DNA of 38,793 nucleotides from an uncultured Flavobacteriales bacterium (GCA_913030835.1 CAJWDP010000030.1:1-38793), one strand, 5' to 3'; positions 8,156 through 17,097 are shown, counted from the first letter of the stretch. Notes: generated by a model from the sequence alone, not told the origin. Translations and numbers: made by a program.

Positions 8156-9229
8156 TCAATTCAGACCTTTCAAAATTTCTGCTTCCAGGCCATACAACCC
8201 TTCAACCTGCTCCTGATTAGCTGCATTCATAATGATCACAATGGCAAAGTTCTTATCGGGAGCGACCTGTGTATGACAAAAAAATGTGCCTGTACTACCA
8301 TCGTGAGCACTTACTTTTGTTCCGTTTAGTTCTCTGTTTCCCCAGCCATAGGCATACTTTTCTTTTCCGAAGTGCATTTCCTTAAAATTAGCACTATTTA
8401 CATAGCCTTCTTCACCGTTCAGACCATTTAGGTGCATCTGTATCAAGTCCGCATAGTCTAGAATGTTCATGGAAACATCACCTGCTGCCAACATGTAATC
8501 CTCTAGACCATAGGGAAAATCCGGAGAGAGTGCTTGTTGCATAGAGCCTGGCCCAAAGTGACCCCAAGGAGCGTTTTTGTCTGTTTGATTCGGAAATCCT
8601 ATGGTGTAGTTGTAGTTCAGCTCTTTCATGCTTTGCGCAATCAATTCTTCAAAGCTTGTTTCGGCAACCGTCTCAAGCATGAGGCTTGCAATTGCGTATC
8701 CTGCGTTAGAATAGCCCCATCCTTCGATCGGTTCTTCATTCAACACAAATTTTGCAAAAGCCTTTCGCCGCTCCTTGGGTGTCCCCACCAGCTCAGGAAG
8801 CTTTTGAGAATCAGCGCCATCCGTGTAGGGCTGTACTCCGGCATTATGAGAAAGCAGGTCTCCCAATGTAATGGCCGAATACGTCTTTTTTATTTTTCTT
8901 TTCAGCTGCGGAAAAACATCCAGAAAGGTTGTGTTCATGCTGATCTGTCCTTCCTCGACCATGCGCATGGCGATGAGTGAGGTAATGGCCTTCGTATTTG
9001 AACCCAAATGATACATGTCCTTGAGTTGTGCGTCACGACCTACGTTGATCTGTGTCTTTCCTCCTATTCCAAAATAACAGGAGTCGTTTGTAATATATCC
9101 CACTACCATGGAGGGAATTTCATGTGCCGCGATCGTTTCACTGATCAGGCTGTCCAACCGGGCATCTGTTCTTTGGGCGTTTAAAGCGATTGTATTAAGT
9201 AGTAAAATTATGGTTACTATTCGTTTCAT
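8156..9229 (-). CDS. Secreted serine hydrolase of the beta-lactamase / class C family
   Basis: This 357-residue protein has a signal peptide (about 1-19, ending LNAQ) and the three motifs of penicillin-recognising serine hydrolases: SNTK (nucleophile Ser77, Lys80), YSN (Tyr173) and HDG (309-311) in the KTG position. The HxG form and the overall sequence point to the class C-like esterase/peptidase group (PF00144) rather than a true cephalosporinase. The substrate is unknown; D-amino-acid peptides or esters are usual in the family. It is the first gene of an operon with the ECF sigma factor, so envelope stress is a reasonable but unproven context. Confidence 0.88.
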   Translation of the reverse strand: MKRIVTIILLLNTIALNAQRTDARLDSLISETIAAHEIPSMVVGYITNDSCYFGIGGKTQINVGRDAQLKDMYHLGSNTKAITSLIAMRMVEEGQISMNTTFLDVFPQLKRKIKKTYSAITLGDLLSHNAGVQPYTDGADSQKLPELVGTPKERRKAFAKFVLNEEPIEGWGYSNAGYAIASLMLETVAETSFEELIAQSMKELNYNYTIGFPNQTDKNAPWGHFGPGSMQQALSPDFPYGLEDYMLAAGDVSMNILDYADLIQMHLNGLNGEEGYVNSANFKEMHFGKEKYAYGWGNRELNGTKVSAHDGSTGTFFCHTQVAPDKNFAIVIIMNAANQEQVEGLYGLEAEILKGLN

Positions 9230-9585
9230 GATTTCTCTGTTTTTTGAGTTTACTTGTTGTTTCTATCTTATTAGTTACCGGACTTTGAGAAATATGACAG
9301 TTTTAATGCGGTTTTTTTTGAAAAAACCCGCAAGTGCCTGATTTACTGAGTGTTTAAACCCATAGGGTAATTGCTATACAGCAGACGCTTTTGGTTGTGC
9401 AGCACTAAATCAAACAATCAATCGCTTTTTAAGTAATGAAGAGATTGAAGTGATTTCTATTGGTTTTGATTTTGATTCAACAAGAATGGAGTTCTGCTAT
9501 GCGCGTCATTGAACAGCGGGAGGCGTTATAGATGCCAACAATGCTTTTTTAAACATTACAGCTGGAATTGCCAAAACTTTACTGT
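9230..9585. other. 356-base region without an intact gene
   Basis: This lies between the start of the serine hydrolase gene and the stop of the STAS-like gene. I found no promoter box of the TAnnTTTG type for the hydrolase. The right-hand part holds a possible decayed reading frame (listed separately). Nothing else is supported here. Confidence 0.5.
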
Positions 9586-9602
9586 TTAATTATTGTTTTT
9601 AA
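9366..9602 (+). pseudogene. Possible decayed gene fragment
   Basis: One plus-strand frame reads protein-like for 48 codons (including IEVISIGFDFDSTRMEF), stops at a TGA (9510-9512), then continues in the same frame for about 29 protein-like codons (GGVIDANNAFLNITAG) to a TAA at 9600-9602. There is no start codon at the 5' end, and the tail overlaps the stop of the STAS-like gene on the other strand. This could be a remnant with an in-frame stop, or chance. No homologue is recognised. Confidence 0.2.
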
Positions 9603-9966
9603 TCATTTCTAGCCCCGCCGGGATATCATTAATTAAGTGTACATTTTTTGCCCTAGCTGCCGAAATAATAAATTTCGTAGTAATCCACATAAGGGGTTTG
9701 TTGCCAACATAAACATACGTGGACAAGATGGCACTTCTCATATTAAGGTACTTTTCCTTAACCGTAACTCGCACATCACGCTTCGGAGGTGATGATTCAG
9801 ATAAATCAACGATTAAATAAAACGGTTTATCATTGGATAGATTTGCAGCTTCATCCCAAAGTAAACTTGATGTTTCCGCAGTTTGTTCTTCTATTTCTTT
9901 TAAAAGGATAATGGGAAAATCTTGTTCCCACCCAATGATTTTTACTCTTTCCTTAGCTAAATTCAT
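9586..9966 (-). CDS. Small STAS/SpoIIAA-like protein of unknown function
   Basis: The protein has 126 residues with no signal peptide. The pattern suggests a small alpha/beta fold like STAS/SpoIIAA: a central strand FYLIVDLSESSPP, a helix around KEKYLNMRSAIL, a strand STYVYVGNKPLMW, then a helix and a final strand VHLINDIPAGLEMI. A clear phosphorylatable Ser/Thr as in RsbV is not evident. The fold call is by eye and uncertain. The gene stands alone and has a likely promoter at 10055-10062. It could act in a partner switch with the SpoIIE-type and RsbW-type proteins elsewhere in the window, but nothing here links them. Confidence 0.6.
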   Translation of the reverse strand: MNLAKERVKIIGWEQDFPIILLKEIEEQTAETSSLLWDEAANLSNDKPFYLIVDLSESSPPKRDVRVTVKEKYLNMRSAILSTYVYVGNKPLMWITTKFIISAARAKNVHLINDIPAGLEMIKNNN

Positions 9967-10054
9967 TTTACAATGCTATGACAATGCTCAAGGCAATTCT
10001 GTTCCCGATTCGTTTGTTTCTTGTTTGGGCTGGAGCCGTCAAAACTGTATGAAA

Positions 10055-10062
10055 CAAAATTA
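10055..10062 (-). promoter_or_regulatory. Predicted -7 box for the STAS-like gene
   Basis: On the minus strand this reads TAATTTTG, matching TAnnTTTG, about 90 bases before the ATG at 9966. No clear -33 element accompanies it. Confidence 0.35.
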
Positions 10063-10245
10063 GTTTTTTTGTTTAAATAAGTTCTCTTTTTTAATGGATT
10101 CAACCACACAAAAAAAGGACCTGGGATAGGGAGTGGCTACGTTCTTTTACCTAAAATTGCCGATGTGAAGATTAATCCTTAAATTTCCTTGTATCACTTC
10201 GGTTCGCTTATCGGTAAAGAAGTGTTGCCGCCTAATAGTAACGCC

Positions 10246-11292
10246 ATGAAAACAATCTTTTTATCCGCCATTTCTATGGCGCTATTTTCAATTTCCCCTA
10301 ATTTATCTTGTCTTGCACAATGTGGAAATCTACTTGTAAATCCGGGTGCAGAATCCGGCTTGTCGGGGTGGAATTTTTCAACAGGAACAGGCACCGACTG
10401 GGCCATTCAGGGGAGCCCATTTGGCAGCTCAAGCTTTGTTGCTTCTTACAATTGGTCCACAAAAAACCAAACGGTAGATCTTGTTTCTTTAGGATATTCT
10501 GCAAGCTATCTGGATTCAGAACCAATGGTATATGTTCAGGAGCTATTTACGGGGCACTCCGTAAATTTTGCAGATGAATATTATTTTCATGTTGAGCTAA
10601 GAGACTCCTCCGGAAACGCAATTGCAAGCTATGATGCAGGAACCCAATCCAGCCCGCTCATTGCAGACACTTCGTGGCAAACGGCAAGTAATACCTTCTC
10701 TTCGTATGGTCCCGGCCTACGCTCTATTTACATAGAATCCGGTGGAAATGACGCAGAATACTGGGCGGGACATTACGGCACAAAAATGGACGAGGCCGAG
10801 GTTTCTTTTGCCAACCCGGTCAATGTCACTGTAACGAATACGTCCCCTACTCTAACGGCAAACGCAATAGGAGCCACATACCAATGGTTGAATTGCGACA
10901 GTGCTTTTGCTGTGATTTCGGGGGAGACCGGCCAAAGCTTTGCTCCTTTAGTTAACGGAAATTACGCTGTGGAAGTAACGGAAAACGGATGTGTAGACAC
11001 CTCGGCTTGCGAGATCGTTTACAATGTAACCGTAATGGAAGCTGAACTAATTAAGCTCTTTCATTTATATCCGAATCCAACGCAAGGAAGTATCTCCATT
11101 TCGGTTCCTAATGAAACGAAAGTAACCGCGGCTAAAGTTCGAACACTAAGCGGCAGGGTCGTTTTAGAAAAGACATGGGAATCGGAAGGGCAATTTACCT
11201 TGAACCTTGAGGGTGATGCCGGCGTGTACTTCGTCGAGCTATATAATCAATCGGGCTTGGTCGGGGTGGAAAGAGTTTTGCTGACTAAGTAA
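10246..11292 (+). CDS. T9SS-secreted protein with a eukaryote-like F-box-associated (FBA) glycan-binding domain
   Basis: The protein has 348 residues from the ATG at 10246, which gives a clean signal peptide (1-24, ending CLAQ); an in-frame TTG at 10189 adds 19 unlikely residues. Residues 28-188 match the FBA domain of Fbs1/FBXO2 motif by motif: NLLVNPGAESGLSGW, SYNWSTKNQTVDL, FTGHSV, YGPGLR and SGGNDAEYWAGHYG. In Fbs1 this beta-sandwich binds high-mannose N-glycans, and the Tyr-Trp pair that stacks on the sugar is present here (Tyr172-Trp173). Residues 195-270 form an Ig-like repeat common in T9SS cargo (YQWLNC, GNYAVEVTENGC). A type A sorting domain (YPNPTQGS) ends the protein. Secretion to the cell surface and glycan binding are inferred. 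It converges with the next gene, 4 bases apart. Confidence 0.88.
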   Translation: MKTIFLSAISMALFSISPNLSCLAQCGNLLVNPGAESGLSGWNFSTGTGTDWAIQGSPFGSSSFVASYNWSTKNQTVDLVSLGYSASYLDSEPMVYVQELFTGHSVNFADEYYFHVELRDSSGNAIASYDAGTQSSPLIADTSWQTASNTFSSYGPGLRSIYIESGGNDAEYWAGHYGTKMDEAEVSFANPVNVTVTNTSPTLTANAIGATYQWLNCDSAFAVISGETGQSFAPLVNGNYAVEVTENGCVDTSACEIVYNVTVMEAELIKLFHLYPNPTQGSISISVPNETKVTAAKVRTLSGRVVLEKTWESEGQFTLNLEGDAGVYFVELYNQSGLVGVERVLLTK

Positions 11293-11296
11293 CTTT

Positions 11297-12799
11297 TCAA
11301 TCGCAACTCAATTTAATCAGTTTGAGCTCTACCCCTTTTCCTGTCAAATCCATTGCTCTCAAATAATACATTCCGTCTTGGAGTTCTGATAAATCTATTC
11401 TTTCAGTTATACGGTTTTTTTGGAACACCAATTTACCGTTTAGACCAACTACCTGTACTTTTTTGAGCTCCTCTTTGATGTTGAAAATTCCGTCATTTGA
11501 AGGATTTGGGTAAACTTTAACTTTTTCGCCGAATTCCAAATCGTTCGTCGATAGGGTTGTGCCGTCAGCATTTAGCTTGGTTACATGAAAGTTACCAAAG
11601 TCCAAAGCCCCTGAGTACCTATTAACCATTCCCGCCAGAAGTATATTGTCATCACTATCAACCAAAACTGAAGTGAGTAATCTGTATTGTCCATGTAGCA
11701 TGTCGGTTCTCCATTTCGGGGTTCCATCCGGTTGCACGCACCAAATGCTATATCCCCCATCGGTGTTAGTGGCCCACTGACCGACATCAAAGTCATAAGA
11801 GGTGCCTCCGATGATGTAATCTCCTGAAGAGTTAACTCCAAAACAACCACCGGGTGCAATCGCGTTAGAGTGACCCATATCGTCTACAACGAAAGAGTTT
11901 AGAACTTCAAGTTCATCATCAATGTATTGATACTCTCTTACTCGTATGGCACATCCTGAACTAATCGGAGGCTGAGATAAGGAGTCCTCTATTGCGATAA
12001 ATGAAGTATCAGAAATTGGTTGAAATAATTTGCTTGACATGAAGCATGGTGCCTGAAAACTGGCAAAGATCGTATCCAGAGCAACAGTCGCGGAATCCAG
12101 CACCGCCAGTTCAAGTTTTTGCCAAATATCATTCGGGTCTTGCATCTGACTGTGACCACCAAAAAATATTTTACCCCTTTGCTCGAAAATATTGTGGTTA
12201 CTAAATGTTATGTCCAAACTATCACAACTGATCAAATTCAGCGAATTGTCAAAGACACTTACTACCTCATAAAAGTTCATTGAAGTATCTAAATACCGTT
12301 CAGAGATTAAAATTCGATTTGCGCTGGAAACAAATCCCGCTGTACTCCATAAAAAAGAAGGTTCTTCATAAACATCAACTACTGACAAGTTAGAATCCAA
12401 TTTGAGTAGTCTTGTTTTTTTACCATCCAAGGAAGGTAACAATGGGTGTGTCCATCCAATCTTGTTTCCCACTGCAATCAGTGTGTCTTCATACACAAGC
12501 ACATCTGCCAACAACATTGAATCCAAAACGATGCTGTCCTTTGCTATCCCATTTTTGCCCATTTTGTACAGGATAGATTTTCTGTTACTATAGACACTAT
12601 CTACATAGTCTTGAGAAGTAGTGGAAACAAAATATCCCGACGAATACTCGTCGAGGGAAACGACTACGTCGTAGTTATCCGTCTGCCTTTCAAAAGGGAA
12701 CTGAGCCTGCGCCGATGCACCAGCGGTCAAAAAACAAAGCAGCAATATTGTGCGAAATTCAATCCCTTTCACCTGTATTCTTTTGGTCTTTCCAATCAA
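11297..12799 (-). CDS. T9SS type A sorting domain protein, probable beta-propeller
   Basis: This protein of about 500 residues has a signal peptide (ending ASAQAQ), a long region of repeated short strands (units such as GGTSYDFDVGQWAT and ILLAGMVNR, like delta-60 or propeller repeats), and a C-terminal T9SS sorting domain (KVYPNPSNDGIFNI to the end). It is therefore exported and probably surface-attached or released. The ligand is unknown. The first codon of the longest frame is TTG (12799). A GTG at 12772 gives a more usual signal-peptide N-terminus and may be the true start. It stands alone, with 100 bases to the upstream gene and no recognisable promoter box. Confidence 0.82.
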   Translation of the reverse strand: MIGKTKRIQVKGIEFRTILLLCFLTAGASAQAQFPFERQTDNYDVVVSLDEYSSGYFVSTTSQDYVDSVYSNRKSILYKMGKNGIAKDSIVLDSMLLADVLVYEDTLIAVGNKIGWTHPLLPSLDGKKTRLLKLDSNLSVVDVYEEPSFLWSTAGFVSSANRILISERYLDTSMNFYEVVSVFDNSLNLISCDSLDITFSNHNIFEQRGKIFFGGHSQMQDPNDIWQKLELAVLDSATVALDTIFASFQAPCFMSSKLFQPISDTSFIAIEDSLSQPPISSGCAIRVREYQYIDDELEVLNSFVVDDMGHSNAIAPGGCFGVNSSGDYIIGGTSYDFDVGQWATNTDGGYSIWCVQPDGTPKWRTDMLHGQYRLLTSVLVDSDDNILLAGMVNRYSGALDFGNFHVTKLNADGTTLSTNDLEFGEKVKVYPNPSNDGIFNIKEELKKVQVVGLNGKLVFQKNRITERIDLSELQDGMYYLRAMDLTGKGVELKLIKLSCD

Positions 12800-12899
12800 T
12801 GATACATCAATTGCCTCTATTCCAAGGTAGATTCAGGTTTATTTTGAATGAAAAATATACAGGTCAGAAAGGTATAGTAAAAAGGTTGAATTGAGCTGC

Positions 12900-14366
12900 T
12901 TAAGGCTGAACGATCAGTTTTTCGGTTCGCACAGTCTTTTCTGCTATCAGGCTTACCATATAGATTCCTGCCGGCCAGCTTGATACGTCTATTGGTTCAA
13001 AGCCATCGCCAATATTGGCAGTGCTGAGCACCATTCTTCCTCCCACGTCCGTAATGAATAGTCGACACCGTGAACAGCTTCCCATTTTATGCGCAACTGT
13101 AATTGTTTCTGAGGATGGATTCGGATATATATTAAAGCTCGCATTCGGCTCACGGTCTTCGATGGAAAGCGACTCGCTTATGGTTGCATACCTCACTTCG
13201 TTCGTGCTCACTTCCGACCACACCACATGATATTTGCCATTTCCGTAACAAATGTCCGGTTTTGACTGTGTTCCGGTCGCATCGGTCACATTGAGGATGT
13301 TGATCGAATCCAAGCCTGCAACACCGGAAGTTGACCAGTTAAAAAAGATATCGGGATCGGCTCCTCGTCCTTCCCACACTGCACCTAAATTTCCGGATGA
13401 GTAAGTTATTTGCGGGTAGTTTGGAGTTACTCCGGTACCTAGTGATAGTTCTGACGTGATAATTGAACTGTCGGCTAGCAGATCGTACTCATTAATGAAT
13501 ACTCGATTAACTCCGGCTGAACGAGATCGATAGGCTGTTATCATTACATCTGTGCCAGAAAATGCAGCGTCAGGTCCGCTGCTCGGACAGGACATGATCG
13601 TCCAAAGGTGATCGTCGACCACCGCAGCATTGGTGAATGTGGCTCCTCGGTCGTAAGAAACTACCGCCTTTACGTCGCGAACGTTGGAATCGTTATTTCT
13701 GAAAAACACAACCACATACTTGTCGTTCACGATGATTTCAGGTTGACAGCAGTCGCAGGCCTCGTCGCCAAGTATTGCGCTTACGTCCACAGCGGGTTCA
13801 AATGTTGCTCCCCCGTCAAGCGATCTGGCAACTACGTATTGTGGGTTTAATCCGCCGGCATCGTGGTCCATGAATGTGACAAAAACAGTGTCATTCGACA
13901 CGGCAACATCCGGGTAATTGGCATAACCCGTTGACAAGTTGTCTACCCGAACCGTATCACCAAAAGATATCCCATTGTCCATTGATCTTACCAAATAAAT
14001 GTGGCCTGTTGAGTATCCGAATTCTTTAAATACAACGTAAATGTTGTCTTGCCATATTGCCAGATCAGGACCACTCCACCCGTAGGCCTGCAAAGGAAGT
14101 CCTGTCGGATTCAGCTGCAATGGTGGCTCAAATCCAGAAACGCCATCGTATCTTGAAAAGTACAGATTTTTCAATGTCGCGCTCGTCCACAAGATGGCGG
14201 GTACATTGTCGTTGGTTAGTTCAATTTGGGGGTGATAATTTCCAAGGGAGTCGGGCAAGGCAATTGGGGTTGAAACCGACATTCCCTGCCCCCATAAATA
14301 TGGAGTAAAAAAAGCGCTCAGTATCAAGAAGTTTAATTTGAACCTTTTTCTCATGTTAGCGTTCAT
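12900..14366 (-). CDS. T9SS-secreted sialidase-like protein with Asp-box repeats
   Basis: The protein has 488 residues: a signal peptide (ending YLWGQ), then a six-bladed-propeller-like body with at least three Asp-box/BNR motifs (SMDNGISF, SLDGGATF, SYDRGATF), and a C-terminal type A sorting domain (IYPNPSSETI). Asp-boxes mark the sialidase fold, but catalytic Arg-triad residues cannot be assigned by eye, so it may bind rather than cleave glycans. A DACDCC-like Cys cluster (EACDCCQPE) sits in the middle. Its ATG overlaps the stop of the ydcF-like gene (ATGA, 14363-14366), which implies translational coupling to the signalling operon. An alternative Met lies at 14354. Confidence 0.85.
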   Translation of the reverse strand: MNANMRKRFKLNFLILSAFFTPYLWGQGMSVSTPIALPDSLGNYHPQIELTNDNVPAILWTSATLKNLYFSRYDGVSGFEPPLQLNPTGLPLQAYGWSGPDLAIWQDNIYVVFKEFGYSTGHIYLVRSMDNGISFGDTVRVDNLSTGYANYPDVAVSNDTVFVTFMDHDAGGLNPQYVVARSLDGGATFEPAVDVSAILGDEACDCCQPEIIVNDKYVVVFFRNNDSNVRDVKAVVSYDRGATFTNAAVVDDHLWTIMSCPSSGPDAAFSGTDVMITAYRSRSAGVNRVFINEYDLLADSSIITSELSLGTGVTPNYPQITYSSGNLGAVWEGRGADPDIFFNWSTSGVAGLDSINILNVTDATGTQSKPDICYGNGKYHVVWSEVSTNEVRYATISESLSIEDREPNASFNIYPNPSSETITVAHKMGSCSRCRLFITDVGGRMVLSTANIGDGFEPIDVSSWPAGIYMVSLIAEKTVRTEKLIVQP

Positions 14367-15091
14367 TGATCAATTCCATTATCCGATTGAGGTGTTTCAT
14401 TCCAGTCAATATGCATCCCCATCGTTCCCCGCAGTCTATACATCAGACTTTGCGACTCTGTAATATTAATGAAATTGGAATCAATTGCTGTATTGTAATC
14501 AATTTTGTACTCTGTTTTCGGTGCGCTTTTAATTGAATCAAGAATGGCCGGCAGTAAAATTACGTTGGTGCGTCGTTTCCTGTTCAATTTTCTGACGAAT
14601 GCTTTCAGGGCTTTTGCCTGATATGGATCGGTGGCCAATGCTATTTTTTCCAATCCATTTTTTCGCGCTAAACAATGCGAGTAAAACACATTTTCGGTGC
14701 TGTGCTGCGCTCTGTTTTCCAGAAATATGTGTTCGTCTGGAATCCCCATTTCGATTGCGTAAAGTCTCATGATCTTGGATTCAGAATATGGCGTGTATAT
14801 CGCTCCCCCAGATAATATCAGGTTTTTCGTTATGTTTTCCTCATACAGGTGTAAAGCCCAACGCATTCTTAGCTCCATTACCCTGCTCCACGCGCTGTCT
14901 TCAAAAGGCACTCCCGGAACGATGATCGCGTCTAGGGGTTCATTTTGTGCTCTCGCCTCGTCATAATAACGTTGGGCATTCCGTATCGTACAGCCAGCGG
15001 TTATACCCATCAAAACGCAACCCGCCAAGAATAGGCGCAAGCCCAGAAAGTTCCGGAAATGAGTTTTGCTAGGTGAATCCGGAGCGATCAC
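14363..15091 (-). CDS. YdcF/SanA-family (DUF218) lipoprotein
   Basis: This 242-residue protein has an N-terminal hydrophobic segment ending in a lipobox (ITAGC), followed by a DUF218 / ElyC-SanA-YdcF domain: LDAIIVPGVPF, LILSGGAIYTPYSESKIM, a conserved acidic/His pocket segment (ENRAQHSTENVFY) and a strand-helix (KIALATDPYQAKAL). Family members act in envelope or peptidoglycan-precursor homeostasis in enterobacteria; the biochemical role is unsettled. It overlaps both neighbours by four bases (start ATGA at 15091-15088, end ATGA at 14366-14363), so it is cotranslated with the receiver-phosphatase and the sialidase-like gene. Confidence 0.85.
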   Translation of the reverse strand: MIAPDSPSKTHFRNFLGLRLFLAGCVLMGITAGCTIRNAQRYYDEARAQNEPLDAIIVPGVPFEDSAWSRVMELRMRWALHLYEENITKNLILSGGAIYTPYSESKIMRLYAIEMGIPDEHIFLENRAQHSTENVFYSHCLARKNGLEKIALATDPYQAKALKAFVRKLNRKRRTNVILLPAILDSIKSAPKTEYKIDYNTAIDSNFINITESQSLMYRLRGTMGMHIDWNETPQSDNGIDQ

Positions 15092-16290
15092 ACTTCAATA
15101 CCTATCAGGGTAATGTCATCGGTCTGCTCCTGTTTGCCTTTCCATTCGTTGAGTAACGATTCAAGGTGCTCCTTTTGGTCTTCAATCGGTTGCGCACTCG
15201 TAGCGAGCAACGCTTTTCGCAATCTTGATCGATTGAACTTCTTGTCTTTAGGCCCACCAAATTGATCTGTATATCCGTCTGAAAACAAGTACAATCTGTC
15301 GTTCTCCTGTACAGGAATGGTTTGCTCTGTGAAATTGTGTTTGCTGTTGGACGCGCCAATAGAATAGATGTCTCCTTTCACTTCGTAAAGGTTTTTACCT
15401 TTCTCTTCGTCATGCTTTACAATGGTTTCGCTCTCTACAAGCTCCTGATCGGTTATGATGTACAATGGCCTTGCAGCCCCGGAGAATACAACGCTCTTCT
15501 TATCGCTGTCAAACTCGCAAAGAGCGATGTCCATTCCATCTTTTATTGGTATGTCCTTTTGATTGGCCAGCATAAAATCATAGATCATGCCGTTCACCTT
15601 TGTCAGTAACTTGCCCGGCGAGATCGATCTGTTCTCGGCAGACACTGCATTCAGCTTATCGTAACACACCATGCTCAACATTGCGCCGGGCACACCGTGA
15701 CCGGTGCAGTCTGCTACAGCAAAAAACGCAGTGTTATTCTCTCGTTCCTTTAGCCAGTAGAAATCGCCTGAAATCACATCCCTAGGGCGATAGATCTTAA
15801 AGTGGTCTTTGAACTGATCTTCCAAAGCCGAATCCATCGGTAAAATGACGTCCTGGATGTGTTTAGCATTATTGATGCTGTCTTCTAATGACTTCTGACC
15901 ATCCGTCAAGGACTTGACCCTTTTCAGCCTCATCTCAATCGCTGCCAGTAGCTCTTCATTTCTGAAGGGTTTGATCAGGTAATCGTCTGCTCCGGCACCA
16001 AGGCCTTTTCTGAAATCCAGGTGTGATGCCTTGGCAGATAAGAATAAAAACGGGGTGGCAACCATTTCTTTGTTTTCCCGCACTCGTTTTGCTACTTCGT
16101 AACCATCCATAATCGGCATCATGATGTCGCAGATAATCAGGTCCGGTATGTGTGCTTCGGCACTTTTTATACCCTCTTCCCCGTTGATCGCTGTAGTAAC
16201 GTCATATCCATCCAAAGAGAGAATGGTTTCGAGGGTGTCTCTTATGCCCTCTTCGTCATCAATTACCAGTATTTTTTGTTTGCTATTCAT
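15088..16290 (-). CDS. Response regulator with SpoIIE/PP2C phosphatase output (RsbU-like)
   Basis: The protein has 400 residues. The receiver domain is at 1-122, with acidic pocket DDEE (11-14), phospho-acceptor Asp55 (ICDIMMP) and the Lys of the LIKPF motif. A helical linker (about 125-165) follows, then a SpoIIE/PP2C-type phosphatase domain (about 170-400) with the metal-binding motifs FAVADCTGHGVPGAM and LYLFSDGYTDQFGG. Phosphorylation should switch a Ser/Thr phosphatase whose target is probably an anti-sigma antagonist (STAS) or another phosphoprotein. It lies 30 bases after the LytTR regulator and overlaps the ydcF-like gene by four bases, so it is one receiver in the H-NOX/kinase cluster. 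Confidence 0.92.
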   Translation of the reverse strand: MNSKQKILVIDDEEGIRDTLETILSLDGYDVTTAINGEEGIKSAEAHIPDLIICDIMMPIMDGYEVAKRVRENKEMVATPFLFLSAKASHLDFRKGLGAGADDYLIKPFRNEELLAAIEMRLKRVKSLTDGQKSLEDSINNAKHIQDVILPMDSALEDQFKDHFKIYRPRDVISGDFYWLKERENNTAFFAVADCTGHGVPGAMLSMVCYDKLNAVSAENRSISPGKLLTKVNGMIYDFMLANQKDIPIKDGMDIALCEFDSDKKSVVFSGAARPLYIITDQELVESETIVKHDEEKGKNLYEVKGDIYSIGASNSKHNFTEQTIPVQENDRLYLFSDGYTDQFGGPKDKKFNRSRLRKALLATSAQPIEDQKEHLESLLNEWKGKQEQTDDITLIGIEV

Positions 16291-16320
16291 TGGCAGTGAC
16301 CATCTGAGTTGAGTGGCTAC

Positions 16321-17097
16321 TTATGACCCCAGAGCGGCCAATACAATTTCTTTTTTTCGGGCTGAGACAGCAACACTACTACCATCCGTCAGAACGAGGT
16401 ATCCCCCTTTTCCTCTTACATACGTTTCTACACATTCCATGTTAACAATGTATGATTTGTGTACACGAATGAAGCCGGATTGTTCCAGCTGTGCTTCAAA
16501 CTCTTTCATTGGTTTTGAAACGAGTATCTTTTCTCCTGAAGTAAGGTAAAAATTACAGTATGCTCGTTCCGCTTCACATTTCAATACGTCAGTCAGCTTA
16601 ATGTATCGGATTCCTTCACCAACCGGGAGGCCAATTTTTTCATTTGTTGGTTGCTGCGCGGGGGGCTTATGTCCGGAATCCTGATTCGCCCCTTGTCCAT
16701 GATAATCTAGTAGAGTCTGTCTCTTTTTTAATCTCATCTCTATCGATGCTAGAAGATCTGTGCTGACAAATGGTTTAAGGATGTAATCGTCAGCGCCCAA
16801 TTTAAGTCCTTGTTTGATGTCTTCCAGTTGGACCCGAGCCGTTAAGAAAAGAAATGAAGGCATCAGCTCTTCAGACATTCGTTTGTTAACCGTACTTAAC
16901 ACCTCATAACCGTTCATTTTAGGCATGTTGATATCGCATATAACCAGGTGAGGGCTATAATCAATAATGGCATTGAAGCCGTCTAGTCCGTCTTTGGCTG
17001 TCTGGACTTCGTATCCATTGATCTCAAGAAGCTCCGCCAAAGTAGTTCTCAACCCGGGCTCATCTTCAATTACTAGAATCTTATGCTGCTTATCCAT
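16321..17097 (-). CDS. LytTR-family response regulator
   Basis: This 258-residue protein has a receiver domain (1-120; EDE 11-13, Asp55 in VICDINMP, Lys in LKPF), a Gln/Pro-rich linker (about 140-160), and a LytTR DNA-binding domain (about 160-258) with IRYIKLTDVLKCEAERAYC and FIRVHKSYIVN, the conserved HKSYIVN segment of this family. It should bind DNA and regulate transcription when phosphorylated. Its two closest neighbours are a PAS kinase upstream (106 bases) and the receiver-phosphatase downstream (30 bases). The receiver is closely similar to that of the phosphatase, suggesting duplication and shared kinases. Confidence 0.93.
   Translation of the reverse strand: MDKQHKILVIEDEPGLRTTLAELLEINGYEVQTAKDGLDGFNAIIDYSPHLVICDINMPKMNGYEVLSTVNKRMSEELMPSFLFLTARVQLEDIKQGLKLGADDYILKPFVSTDLLASIEMRLKKRQTLLDYHGQGANQDSGHKPPAQQPTNEKIGLPVGEGIRYIKLTDVLKCEAERAYCNFYLTSGEKILVSKPMKEFEAQLEQSGFIRVHKSYIVNMECVETYVRGKGGYLVLTDGSSVAVSARKKEIVLAALGS

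Noticed and set aside
8156-9229. Antibiotic-resistance beta-lactamase
   Set aside because: The motifs fit the broad class C-like serine hydrolase family; nothing indicates true cephalosporinase activity.
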